Shown here in pieces: positions 19,218 through 30,300 of a stretch of 34,978 nt of DNA. A program made the translations under genes and the position numbers. A model generated the notes under the pieces. It did no database searches. It was not told the origin of the DNA and saw only the letters and a program-made list of their open reading frames with translations. Source of the stretch: a virus. Location of the stretch: IMG/VR virus record IMGVR_UViG_3300042516_001234, positions 1 to 34,978 of that record; one strand, 5' to 3'. Position 1 is the stretch's first letter, and each line of letters starts with the position of its first letter.

Positions 19218-19636
19218 GCTTAGATGTAGATTTAACAAGAAAAAAATGGGTAAGTTATGATGAGTTCAAGACTCATGAAATAGAATATGATACATTATAT
19301 TCTGCAAACATAACTCACAACTTAGGCGAGATGGCTGATAAGGCTGGATTGTATGAGGCTTTATGGAGACCTCATAGGCTTATTGATGGTTACAATATTC
19401 CAGAGAAAGACCATAATGCGGAACATGAGTTTGAAGATAAGCAAGAAATACGAGCTAAGGATATTATACCATATATAAAAGAAGGGTTATCTAAACTCCG
19501 TGATAATCCAAACAAGTTTAAAAAGTTTAATCCAGAAAACGGATGGGGATCATATGAAGGTCTTTTAAATTTTACACAAAATTATTTAGACGCTTGTGAA
19601 GAGAATCCAGAATCAATAGTTAAGGTATGGAGATGA
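19214..19636 (+). CDS. Conserved phage protein (140 aa)
   Basis: Carries the pattern NITHNLGEMADKAGLYEALWRPHRL ... AKDIIPYIKEGLSKLRDNPNKFKKFNPENGWGSYEGLLNF...YLDACEENPES, a very common phage hypothetical family (NITHNL..MA...G.Y...WRP). The function is unknown. ATGA-type overlaps with both neighbours support both ends. Confidence 0.78.
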   Translation: MSLDVDLTRKKWVSYDEFKTHEIEYDTLYSANITHNLGEMADKAGLYEALWRPHRLIDGYNIPEKDHNAEHEFEDKQEIRAKDIIPYIKEGLSKLRDNPNKFKKFNPENGWGSYEGLLNFTQNYLDACEENPESIVKVWR

Positions 19637-19866
19637 GAGGAGTTTATTGTGTGAATGTTATTATAAAGGCGGTGCCTTTGTCTAACACAAGTAAGTTAGG
19701 TATTATACTAAAAGAAGAAACAAGAATACCATTGGCACTTGATGAAAATCTAAAGCCATTAGATGAAGACTTTACTAAAAAATACCTAAAGGTTAAAGAC
19801 ACAAGTAAGTATAGAATTACTTACAACATGGATATTATTAAATACATGTCAAACATTAATTATTAA
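19627..19866 (+). CDS. Hypothetical protein (79 aa, start maybe 19633)
   Basis: Small beta-rich protein (VNVIIKAVPLSNTSKLGIILKEETRIPLAL...). The ATG at 19633 (MRGVYCVN) gives the standard ATGA overlap and is preferred, making 77 aa. No family recognised. It is the last gene before a new promoter-like -7 box. Confidence 0.62.
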   Translation: MEMRGVYCVNVIIKAVPLSNTSKLGIILKEETRIPLALDENLKPLDEDFTKKYLKVKDTSKYRITYNMDIIKYMSNINY

Positions 19867-19895
19867 CAATTTACATTTCTTTGATTATAATGAAT

Positions 19896-19903
19896 TATAT
19901 TTG
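19896..19903 (+). promoter_or_regulatory. -7 box (TATATTTG) before the 56-aa gene
   Basis: A third exact TATATTTG box in the window, 8 nt upstream of the ATG at 19912, in a 45-nt gap after the long operon. A TTTG lies at 19880-19883, only 12 nt upstream and closer than the usual -33 spacing, so the match is partial. A very short leader would result. Confidence 0.45.
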
Positions 19904-19911
19904 ATGCGTCA

Positions 19912-20082
19912 ATGGAACACATTAACTATATAAACGGAGTCATGAGAGAGATAAACGATCTTACTGACTGTATATATGAAGATCTTACAGATGCTGACTA
20001 TAAGTCAATGAAGTCAAATGTAGAAAATCTAATCAAAGTACTTAAAGACCTTCTTAAAACACATGAAATACAATCGGAATAG
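19912..20082 (+). CDS. Small helical hypothetical protein (56 aa)
   Basis: MEHINYINGVMREINDLTDCIYEDLTDADYKSMKSNVENLIKVLKDLLKT is a helical, acidic protein. No known family, though similar short proteins occur before phosphoesterase genes in phages. It overlaps the phosphoesterase by 20 nt. Confidence 0.64.
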   Translation: MEHINYINGVMREINDLTDCIYEDLTDADYKSMKSNVENLIKVLKDLLKTHEIQSE

Positions 20083-21178
20083 AATTTTTGATATTTACGA
20101 CAACGTAACTCAAAGTAAAGCAGAAATAGCTAGGATTTTAATAGAAGAAGACCCTACCATCTCTGACAACATAGATACGTTAAGAAAGGGTGTATCTTAC
20201 CACATTAAAAACAGAGGACTTATTGATGAGTGTGAAAGAGTAGGTATAGACGAGTCTAAAGTTAAACACTATTGGTACAAGGGTAAGCACTACAGTATAA
20301 ACGTAAACGGAGGGTCAGATTTTGATCCTAAGGAGTTTATATCTGATCTTGTTAACGAGATAAAGACATGGAGTCCAAAGTACGCTAAGATCGCTCGTAA
20401 CAACTCAATATCTGAGCCTCACTGCCTTGTTTTCGATCCAGCTGACATACACATAGGTAAGATATGCTCAAAGTTTGAAACTGGAGAAGATTACAACAGT
20501 CAGATAGCAGTTCAAAGAGTGTTGACTGGGCTTGAGGGTATACTATCTAAGTCGAAGCCATTTAATATTGATAAAATAATATTCATAGCTGGCAATGACA
20601 TTCTACATGTAGACAACCCAAAACGAACTACAACTAGCGGAACACCACAAGATACTGATGGCATGTGGTATGATAATTTCGTTATGGCTAAAAAACTATT
20701 GATCGATATAATAGAAAGACTTATGTCTGTTGCCGACGTTGAGGTTGTTTACAATCCAAGCAATCATGACTACATGTCTGGATTTATGTTGTTACAATGT
20801 ATTGAGGCTTGGTTTTCTAAGTGTGAAAATGTAAAATTTAATAACGATATGTCCCATCGTAAATATACAGTTTATGGGAATAATTTAATAGGTTCCACAC
20901 ATATGGATGGTGCTAAAACTCAAGACCTGCCTCTCCTTATGGCTCATGAGTCTGGTGCTTGGTGGCATGAATGTAAACACAGATACATCTACGGACATCA
21001 CATCCACCATAAAACTAGTAAGGACTTTATGTCTGTATGTGTGGAAACCTTAAGGAGTCCTTCTGGCACTGACTCTTGGCATCACAGGCAAGGTTATCAA
21101 CACGCCCCAAAAGCAGTAGAGGGATTTATTCATCATAAAGAATTTGGACAAGTAGCTAGACTAACACATATCTTCTAA
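20063..21178 (+). CDS. Calcineurin-like metallophosphoesterase with N-terminal HTH (371 aa)
   Basis: The metal-binding motifs of calcineurin-like phosphoesterases are all visible: D128-x-H130 (DPADIHIGK), GNDxxH (177-182), N234-H235-D236, then GSTHMDG and a GHHIHH motif (the GHxH equivalent, near residues 309-315). The first ~60 residues look like a helix-turn-helix (SKAEIARILIEEDPTISDNIDTLRKGVSYHIKN), suggesting DNA binding. Phage relatives are SbcD/Mre11-like. No SbcC-like ATPase is adjacent, so it could be a stand-alone DNA nuclease. It overlaps the upstream gene by 20 nt and shares a stop/start base with the downstream one. Confidence 0.85.
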   Translation: MKYNRNRIFDIYDNVTQSKAEIARILIEEDPTISDNIDTLRKGVSYHIKNRGLIDECERVGIDESKVKHYWYKGKHYSINVNGGSDFDPKEFISDLVNEIKTWSPKYAKIARNNSISEPHCLVFDPADIHIGKICSKFETGEDYNSQIAVQRVLTGLEGILSKSKPFNIDKIIFIAGNDILHVDNPKRTTTSGTPQDTDGMWYDNFVMAKKLLIDIIERLMSVADVEVVYNPSNHDYMSGFMLLQCIEAWFSKCENVKFNNDMSHRKYTVYGNNLIGSTHMDGAKTQDLPLLMAHESGAWWHECKHRYIYGHHIHHKTSKDFMSVCVETLRSPSGTDSWHHRQGYQHAPKAVEGFIHHKEFGQVARLTHIF

Positions 21179-21342
21179 TGATCACAGTAGAAGAAATGAT
21201 AGCTGTTGTAGAAAATTATATCTACGAGAAAAAAAGAGTAAGGGTGCATATCGAATTACGATACCACCCTTTTATTATTCAGTCAGATTTAGATAAGCTA
21301 AACTATTGTTACGGAGTCGCTCTTGATTATTTTAAGAAGTAA
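21178..21342 (+). CDS. Small hypothetical protein (54 aa)
   Basis: Starts in a TAATG overlap with the phosphoesterase stop. MITVEEMIAVVENYIYEKKRVRVHIELRYHPFIIQSDLDKLNYCYGVALDYFKK has an N-terminal helix, a basic strand and an aromatic end. No family known. It is the last rightward gene, and its stop abuts the bidirectional terminator. Confidence 0.66.
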   Translation: MITVEEMIAVVENYIYEKKRVRVHIELRYHPFIIQSDLDKLNYCYGVALDYFKK

Positions 21343-21356
21343 GGGGCTATTGCCCC
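21343..21356. terminator. Bidirectional terminator between early and late regions
   Basis: GGGGC (21343-21347), a TATT loop, and GCCCC (21352-21356), with T-rich sequence following on both strands. The stem overlaps the stop codon of the leftward giant gene (21347-21349) and begins right after the rightward gene's TAA (21340-21342), so convergent transcripts end on one 14-nt hairpin. Confidence 0.65.
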
Positions 21357-24300
21357 TCTCTTATTTTCCCTTCTCTAACAGTTCCCTTTCTAACTGTTCC
21401 TTGTCTTGTAGTTCCAGTTCTACCTTTTACTATTCCTTTATTCTCGGCAATTCTTCTTATTATATCCTCTGCCGTCATTCCTCCCTTAATCATTTGAGCG
21501 AATTTCATACTAGGTTTACTAATTGTTCTTCTAAGTTTTGCGTATTCAGCCTCCTGTTTTTCATCAAATCCTCCAAGCTTATCTATCATTTTCATTTCCA
21601 TAGCTATCTTCCTTGGATCTGAGTTCTTGCCGATCAATACTTTTTCAATTTTACCAACAGGACGATTTGTTAATTTTTCAACCTCGTCTATTTTTGTTTT
21701 TTGATTTTCTGTATATGATCTCTTTTTAATATTACGTATACCTTTATTTGGAATCTGACCAGCCTCTCTCGGTAACAAACCTAAAGCTTGTGGTATCTGG
21801 AAGAATAATCCATAAGCAACTTTCTCTCTATCTTCATCAGATATATACTTAATTGTTTTTCTTCCTTGATACTCATCTTCATACTTTCCAGTCATTGCTA
21901 AGTCTATAGCATCTTTTAATTCGCTATATGTTTTCAATGCAACTCCTGGGGCACCAGGTATATATCTTTCCCATCCAGTAGCTTCCATATTTTCATACAG
22001 TTGGAATGTTCTTTTTTTCTTCTCCTCTTCAATAAAATCTGCCTCTTGTTTTTCAGTCATAGGTTTATCACCGTTTGCTATTCTTATATCATTTTCAGCC
22101 TTAACCAACTCTGCTATCTCATCATCACCAACTAGTGGGTACATTTCAAATAGATTATTAAATCCAGTAATTAAGAATTCATCTGTTAGGCCAGGAAGAG
22201 GTGAGAATAAATCCACCAATAAGTTTTTGATAGGCATCTTAAATTCCTTAACATCATCTTCAGTGACTTTCATTCCAAACACATAGAACAATACTTCTTC
22301 CTCTTCATCATCATCTTCTCCGTAGAAGTAATTTGTTATAGCGTCTATTGTTTTTCTTATTGCTGCACCTAATAAGTTAAATACTACAATCTCTGCTGGA
22401 AGGGCAGCTAGTGATCTCATAGCTATTATCTTATCTTCCTTTGATGATACTTTAGATCCTAATATTTGCATATCATTTATCATCCTAGCTCTCTGGTTCC
22501 AAACAAATGATGTAAATGGCATGAAAAGTTTTGTGATCATTTTTTTAGTAGCATCTTCAGTTGCAAATAGTTCTCCAGTTAGTAAAGGATCAGATACGTT
22601 CTGTTGTCTATCAACTTGCATTTGAGCATATTCAGCTGCCTTTTTATTTACCTCGTGGTTGTTCCAATCTATATTAGTGCTAAGACCTTGATCTCTTAAA
22701 CTCTTTAAGTAGTAAGTAATAAATGAAGATTTAGCTACATAAGCATCTGGCGATTGTATTAATGCCTTCAACCACATGTCACCTATCTTACCTACACCAT
22801 CATAAACTTTACCAACAGCTGAATCAGCCAAAACATTAACTCTCTTGTCTATAGTATCAATATTAGCTTCTGATTTTATACCACGGTTAGATATAGGCAT
22901 GCCAAGTCTGTCGATCCAAGCATTACTGTTAGGAGTTAAACTTGTAAATCTACCTGCATTTAGCAATGTATTTATTACAGGAGAGAACTGCTTAATTGCA
23001 GAACCAATTCCACCTAAAGCTCTAATAGTACCAGCCTTAGCTATTGCATTAAAATACTTCATAATGTCATCAGCGCTACTTCTAGGTATCATCCTCTTAC
23101 CCTTCATTCTTTTCACGTAAGAGTTCACTCTTGACTTTATCAATGAAGACTCATCTCCAGCTAATTTATCAAAGTTATTAGAGTCCATGAAGCCTTTTAC
23201 TTGTCTAATAGCGGCAGCTGTATTTATGTCAACAAGTGCATTTCTTAATGAGTTAGCGTTATTCATATCAAAGTTTAGATCAACGTATCTATTCTTTGGT
23301 TTCTTTCTAACATTTTCCATCAACACACCAGCTTTTTTTGTATCTGTGTACCCAAGAGATGATACAAATCCGCTATCTGAGCTAGTTATGTCGTCATCTT
23401 GTGCCTTAGAAGCCATAAGCTTCATTTTATCTGGAGTATAGTTTATATCACTACTTAACATAGTGTTGTAAACAGACAAACTGACATCATATAAATCTGT
23501 ATAGTGTTGTTTCCATTGATCTACCCACCAGTCAACAGCTTCTCTGTTTGACTTAGATGAGTTAGCTCTTATGATATCAATGTCTCTAGAATTTACTTTT
23601 AACTTAGAGAATGCATTCTCATACATTTCAGCTAGTTTCTGCTCATCGCTATTTCCTTCTTTTAGTTGTTCAATACTCTCAGATATAGCGTCAATTCTCC
23701 TATTTAGTTCTGCTTTAACTTGAGCGTTATCACCATTAACATTTCTCATAAGATATGCAAGCATACCTCTTTCTATGATGTTCTGTTGAGTCATAAAGTC
23801 CTTTCCGTAGAAATCTTGCTTTGTGTACGATTCAAGTATTTTGTTGTATATAAGTTCAGCTTTATTTTTGCCGTTAACCATATCCAACAATCCCATATCA
23901 CTCATTATTCTAGTACCAATGGTAGTACCTCTAAATAATTTTTCAAATAATAAAGGTATGCTAAGTATCTCAGTAGATGCTATCTTAGAAGCTTTTGTTT
24001 TTATACCAACAGATTTAACGCCAGCATTTACAAGAGCCTTAACTTTCATGGCTCCAACATATGACTGTACATTAGACTCAAGACCGCTTGTTATTCCGTT
24101 ATTTAGGAAGTTATCTACAGATTCAGATAGATAGATCAAGCTTCTTGTATCAAGTTCTTTTAGATCCATCTTCATTATAGCTTTTAGGATATCTTTGTTT
24201 TTATCAGATACCTCCATAGACTCTCCAGTGATTGGATTGATTCCATTTCTAATAATAGACTCTACAATACCAAGCATCATGTCTAGTCTTCTCTCAACAA

Positions 24301-27300
24301 AGTCTTTAACGTCATCGTTGATATCAGTATCTGTAGACTTCATGTCCTCTATGATCTTTCTTATCTCATTTAGAGTCATGTCTTTAGATATCAATCCAGC
24401 ATCCTTAAGATAGTCATACTCGGCCAATAGTTGGTCCTTTTTGATTTCTTCTTGTCTAGATATCTCATCCATAGTGTATTCATTCACGTCAGCTATATTT
24501 GCTGGCTGCTTGAATTTTACTTGCTCTCCCCTTACAACAGATGGAGCCATAGCATTTTTAATTGAGTCAGCTATCTCGTTATATGTATCGATGTCCTCAA
24601 CCATTGATGGGTCGATATTCAAGAACGCCTTAGCCATACCGATAACCTCGGCTTGGTTGTTTGACTTGGTAAGTCTTCTTATCGCTCTTCTTGCAGAGAA
24701 TGCATTGCTTAATTTTTCTTGATAGTTAGCATCAGCGAAAACCTTAGCAACGTAGTCTAAAAATCTTTGTACAATTACTGGGTTGTCAAGATTTATACTG
24801 CTAGCTCTATCTGTAATAACAGCAGACTGTTTGGTTGTTATTTTGCCAGATCGAACCATTGACTTGATTATTGCTCCAATGGCCTTTCTTTTGGAATTTA
24901 GATCGGCCTTTGCTTCTCTTGACGCTTTGTTCCAAGCAGTAAAGAATTCTTTTCGTAAGGCATCAACGGTTTTTGTTTGCGTCTCTGGTTTTGGTTTACC
25001 TAAAATCTTAGCGACAGATGGAGCCTTCTTAATCTTCTCACCAAAGAAAGCCTTGATCTCTCTAACTGCATCTTCTCTAGCTGTATCGTCAGCGTTTGCA
25101 AACCAATTAGACTTTTGCAAGTCACCAAGAGCAGCGGCTACGCCTTGCTCGTGAGAATTACCTCTCTTCTCTACAGACAGTTCGTACTTATCCTTGGCCT
25201 TTTGAATGGCCTCTTGTTTGGATGTTGGTTTTTGTTTTTTGAATTTTTTTATTGAATATACTACACTTCCATATTGAGCATTATCTAAATCTGTACCTCT
25301 TGAATCTACACCATCAAATCCCAACGATTTCATAACCACTGTTGATGGAGAATCAACATTATTATTATTTATTTCATTTATTATTGATTCTATTTTATTT
25401 TTTTGATTTATTTCACTTTGAACATAAGATTTAAATTCTAGTTCAGAATAATCGCGACTTAATTTGGTAACTTCTGATTTACCTAGGTAATTTAATAAAT
25501 TTTCAATTCTAGATTTTAATTTATCTATATTTTTATTTTTGCCTATAGAATTGTTATTGATATCTTTTAATAAATCATGAAGTTCAATAGTTCCTTTTGC
25601 TAAATTATATCCATCTAAATCAATAGTACTTGTAGCTCGTTCACCATATTGATCTGCTTGGTTTTTAGTTCCAAAAAAATAAAATCCAGTTCCAAAATGA
25701 CCAGTGCTTCTATCACTTCCTTCGAATTTATCTTTAGTTTCTGCTTTTTTTATTAAATCCCCAGATCTATATCCAGTATTATCTTTCTGTTTTTTAAACC
25801 TAGTCCCCTCTTCAATAGCAAAATCTGGCAATATACCAACCTTTTGATCGGCAAATTTCATCTCCTCATATACCTCGCCTACCAATCTATCAGCCTCTTC
25901 TATCTTACCTTCTTTACGAAGTTCTCTAGCCTTATCTCTCTTCTTGAATGCAGCGTCATTTACACCACTAAAATTAACCCAGCTATTTTGACCTCTTGTC
26001 TCAGATGTCATAGCCTTTCTAGCTTCTGGAGAATACATCTCAGAGTGGACTCTCCAAGCATTCTCTTCTCCTACTGGACCAAAACTGTTGCCTAGTTTGG
26101 CGTGACCAAAGAAGTCATGCACAAATCTAAACACGTCATTGATCAACAAAGTCTCACCATTTACATCCTTTCTTCCAGAGTCTTTTAATAATAAATTTTC
26201 AGATCTCTGCTCTTCAGTTATAGGCTCATCTCCAAAACCAGATTCTGTAGAGAATATTTTCATCCTCTTATTATCCTTAAGGTCTTTTATCATAGCTTCA
26301 GAGTTTGAGTAAGGCTCGTTATTATTTATCTCAACATTGTAGCCTTCTTTAACTATAGCGTCATACTGATCTAATGTTTCCTTAGCCATAGCCTCATAAG
26401 CAGCCTTTACCTTCGGATCGTTTGGATTATTTTCCATCTGATCGTAAGCGTCAGATATTCTTTTTGAAAGACCTTCATCTAGTTTTGTTATCTTTTCTAC
26501 TGGTATGTATTCCATACCGATAGATTGCATGTAAGATCTAGCTATATTTTCAGCATCCTTTAAAGGCTCATTGAACAACTTGTTTCCAGCTACTGGTGCA
26601 GTTATTTTTTCACCTTTGTGTTTTTTGAATTTTTTACTTGAATCTAAATCAAGAAATCTTATTGACTTATCATCTGGATCTTTTGAAAATCCTAATTTAT
26701 CTTCCCAGTATTTTGCAGCATTCAAAGATAGTACATCATCTGCAATAATTTTTTTAACACCGTCTTCTTTTGATTCTGATATTAATGTATTTATTAAATC
26801 TGTACCATAACCATTAACTCCTTCTACATAAAGGATAATCATATTATCTTTTTCTAATACATCTGATTTATCTCTCCAAAAAGAAATAATTGCTTTTTTA
26901 CCATCCTTATCAACAGCCTCTATTCTTCTTACAAATTTTTTCTTACCAGGATAACTTAAATTTATTTCTTTAGCCGATAATTCTAATATATTTCCATTTG
27001 ATGAAGTCATTTTACCAATAGATATATTTTCTGAAGACTTATCTAATGGTATTTCAGATCGATTGATTCCTATATCAGATGTTAATACTTTTTGTTTCTT
27101 TAATTTTTTACTTGAATAATTAGTATTTATATATCCATCTCCATATCCATTTGACGCCCTTCCTAATACTTTGCCATCAAAACTTTTACCTAATTCATCA
27201 ATATTTTCATTAGAAGAAGACAACATAACGTCACGTCCATTCTGTCTATTTTCAAGAAGTATTAATTTAGGTGCTTTTCCATTTTTTTGTTTAATATGAA

Positions 27301-30300
27301 AAGGATAACTTTGATGAGAATCTTTACTAACTTTAACCTCATCATTGACTTCTATGATTGCATATATATCGCCACCATTAAGTCCTTTTGTTAATTCTTC
27401 TCTAGAGACACCAGCTATTAAATCTATTACTGATTGACTTGTTTTTGTATTTTTTGATGTTTCCGACCAACCAATATTCTTAGAAGTGTCACCACCTAAG
27501 AATTCAATAATTTTGTTACTGTTGATTTTTGTTGATTCTGTTTTTCCAAGTTCAACTATTATTGATTTCAACAGTGTACCTCTGTTGTCAAATGAAGATT
27601 TACTTACATCATCAAACAATGAATCTACCGCTGATATCATATCAGAAGAGCTTAATTTTCCAGAAAAATTTATTTTTGCTTTTGTATCTTTATTATTTTG
27701 TAGTGCAGAAATTACAGCTTTTCTAAAATCAGAAGGAGATATTAATCCATCAGAAACCAAAGATTCAACAATCTTTAAACTAGAAGAAGCGCCTTGAGGA
27801 CTACTTATTAATTTAGCATCAGTTCCTTTTACCAAAACTAAATATCCTTTTCCTCCATTAATTTCTAAAGATTTATTTATTCTATTAGCTATTTGGTCAG
27901 CTACAATTTTATTAGATGATGCCCAAACATCACCAAACTTAGTTACAAAAAATAGCCCTCCATTCCCTTGAGCTTTTAAATCTCCATTTATAAATATATT
28001 ACCTACTAACATATCATCAGGAGATGTTGTAGCAACATATTTTCCGTTGAAAACTGATATATCTTTTACTTGCTCAAGCAATCCTTTATCAATTAACTCT
28101 TGCATCCTATCTTGCTCTACATATACTATTTCTATTTTAGTTTTACTGGATCCTATAATTTTACTTTTTTTAATTTTATCTATAGGATTTTTTATTTCTT
28201 GAGTATTGCTTTCGTATATTATTTCCTCACCAGTCCTCAAAGATTTAGTCAAACTATTAATAAAGTCAACAGCGTTCTCTGAATTCATAGCATTCAAGAA
28301 AGGAACCATAGATTTAGGTAGTCCTAACTTTTGGAATATTCTAGCGATAAGCGCTTTAAACTGATTGAACTTTGTTGTAGTTAGTTCGATCTCAGCTTCA
28401 GCCATTATGGCCCCTAGTTCTGACAAATACTCTTCAGCTTGGTCAGATGTTTTATATTGAGATATGAAATCACTTAACCATTCCTTTAACTTCTTGTCAG
28501 TAATTATTCTATTAAGACCGTTAGCTAAATCAAGTATAGCTCCACTGTCCATACCTTTCTTTAGTAATGCATGATGGATAGCCTCATGGAATACAGTTTG
28601 AGCGTTACCTCCAGCTGCTAAATTAATGTGTATAGCTCCTTCTTGTGTATCGTACGCTCCTCTTTCTCCATCTTCATACTCTTCACCTATTGCAGCAGAG
28701 TACTCTTCGTTTGTCTTGTGAATATATATCTTAACGTCAGGAAGAGCATTCAATACCAACTTAGTAGCTGTAGCCGTTCTTTTGTCTGCAACCTCTTCTA
28801 CATTCTCAAGTGTTACTAGGTTTTGTTGCGTAGGTGCTGCAAAACTAGGAGTTCTTCCTTCGTTAAGAGCTTTAGCTATCTCTTTAAATTGTTCGTCAGT
28901 AAATTGTGTAGGATTAACTCCAGTACCGCCAGTCTTTACATTCTCAAATGTAGATAAATCAAACAGAGACTCTTGATCAGCAGCTTTTGCAAACTCAATG
29001 GCTTGCTGTCTTGATGACTCTGGAGCAACGATATTTAGGTCTATCGATACTTTGTTACTGTTAGGAAATTTATATATACCAACCTTAACTGTATTTTGAT
29101 CTCCAATTTTGCTTGAATGTTTTTCAACAAAGTCGGATATCATCTCTGGGGTAATCTCTTCAACAGTAGTATTTTCGCTAACAATAGGAACAACCAAACC
29201 GCCTCCCTCGTACTTAGTTCCATCTATGTTAAATGTAGCACCATCTTCAGTCTCCATATCAACAGACTTAACTCTATCAAGTTCGGCCGTTGTGTTTGTA
29301 GCAATGATAGGTTTATCTATTGTTACTTCTTTACCTTCTTTGGTAACTTCTTCAAGTTTTGTTTCGGGTTCTCTTCCCTCCACTTCTTCGCCAACTCTGG
29401 CTTCTGGCTGTACAGGAACTTCACCTGTTGCTTGCTTTTGAAAGGCATCTTTACTAATTTTTTGTAGTTCGTTATCAATCTCTGTTATTCTTTCCTTTTG
29501 AGCGGCAACAAGAGATTGATCCTTGCCGTCAATTTCTTTTTCAAGTCTTTGCTTTTCAGCCATAAGGTTTACAGACTTAACTTGGTCCTCAACACTTAGG
29601 TTGTCAGGCATAGCATTAAATATAGCGCCAACCTTATCAAGAGCGTTCAATTGATTTTGTGCCTCTGCCTTTGTTGTCTTTCCAGATAACATATCGCTCT
29701 TAAGTTTTATCACAATCATCTTTCTTAGCTCGTTGTCAGTTGAAACAGTTTTCAAAAAGTCAACATCTTCATTATCATAAAGAGATATATTCCCATTTAT
29801 AACCTTTTGAGATATAGCTCCAGCACCACTCATAACCATACCGCCAATACCTTCAGCTATACCATCCTCTATAACCATCTTTAGACCATCCATAAAGCTA
29901 TCTGGAGTATCAAAAAACTCACCTCCAGTTAGTTCGCTTGCTAGTCTATCGTCTTTTTTTATTTCGTTGATCAAACTCTTATATCCAATATCAAGAACCA
30001 ACGACTGAGTAGCTCCAGTTTCAGCCTCGGTTAGTGCACCACCGACTATTCTTAAACCAAACTTAGCCATATTCGACTTGATCTCTTTGTCTAGTACATT
30101 TTGTAAAAGTTCTGCCGATCCTTTACCTGCTGTCTTTTTAACAGCTCCTTGTATAGACTTCATTATAAGAGACTTAGCAAGAGGGTTTTTAGACATAGCT
30201 GCACTAAGACCAATCTTTTCCAATATTCCCATACCCATAGCATATGGTAATGCTATTAAGTTCATCTCTGTAAGTGACGTTGTTTCAAAATCTGGATCAT

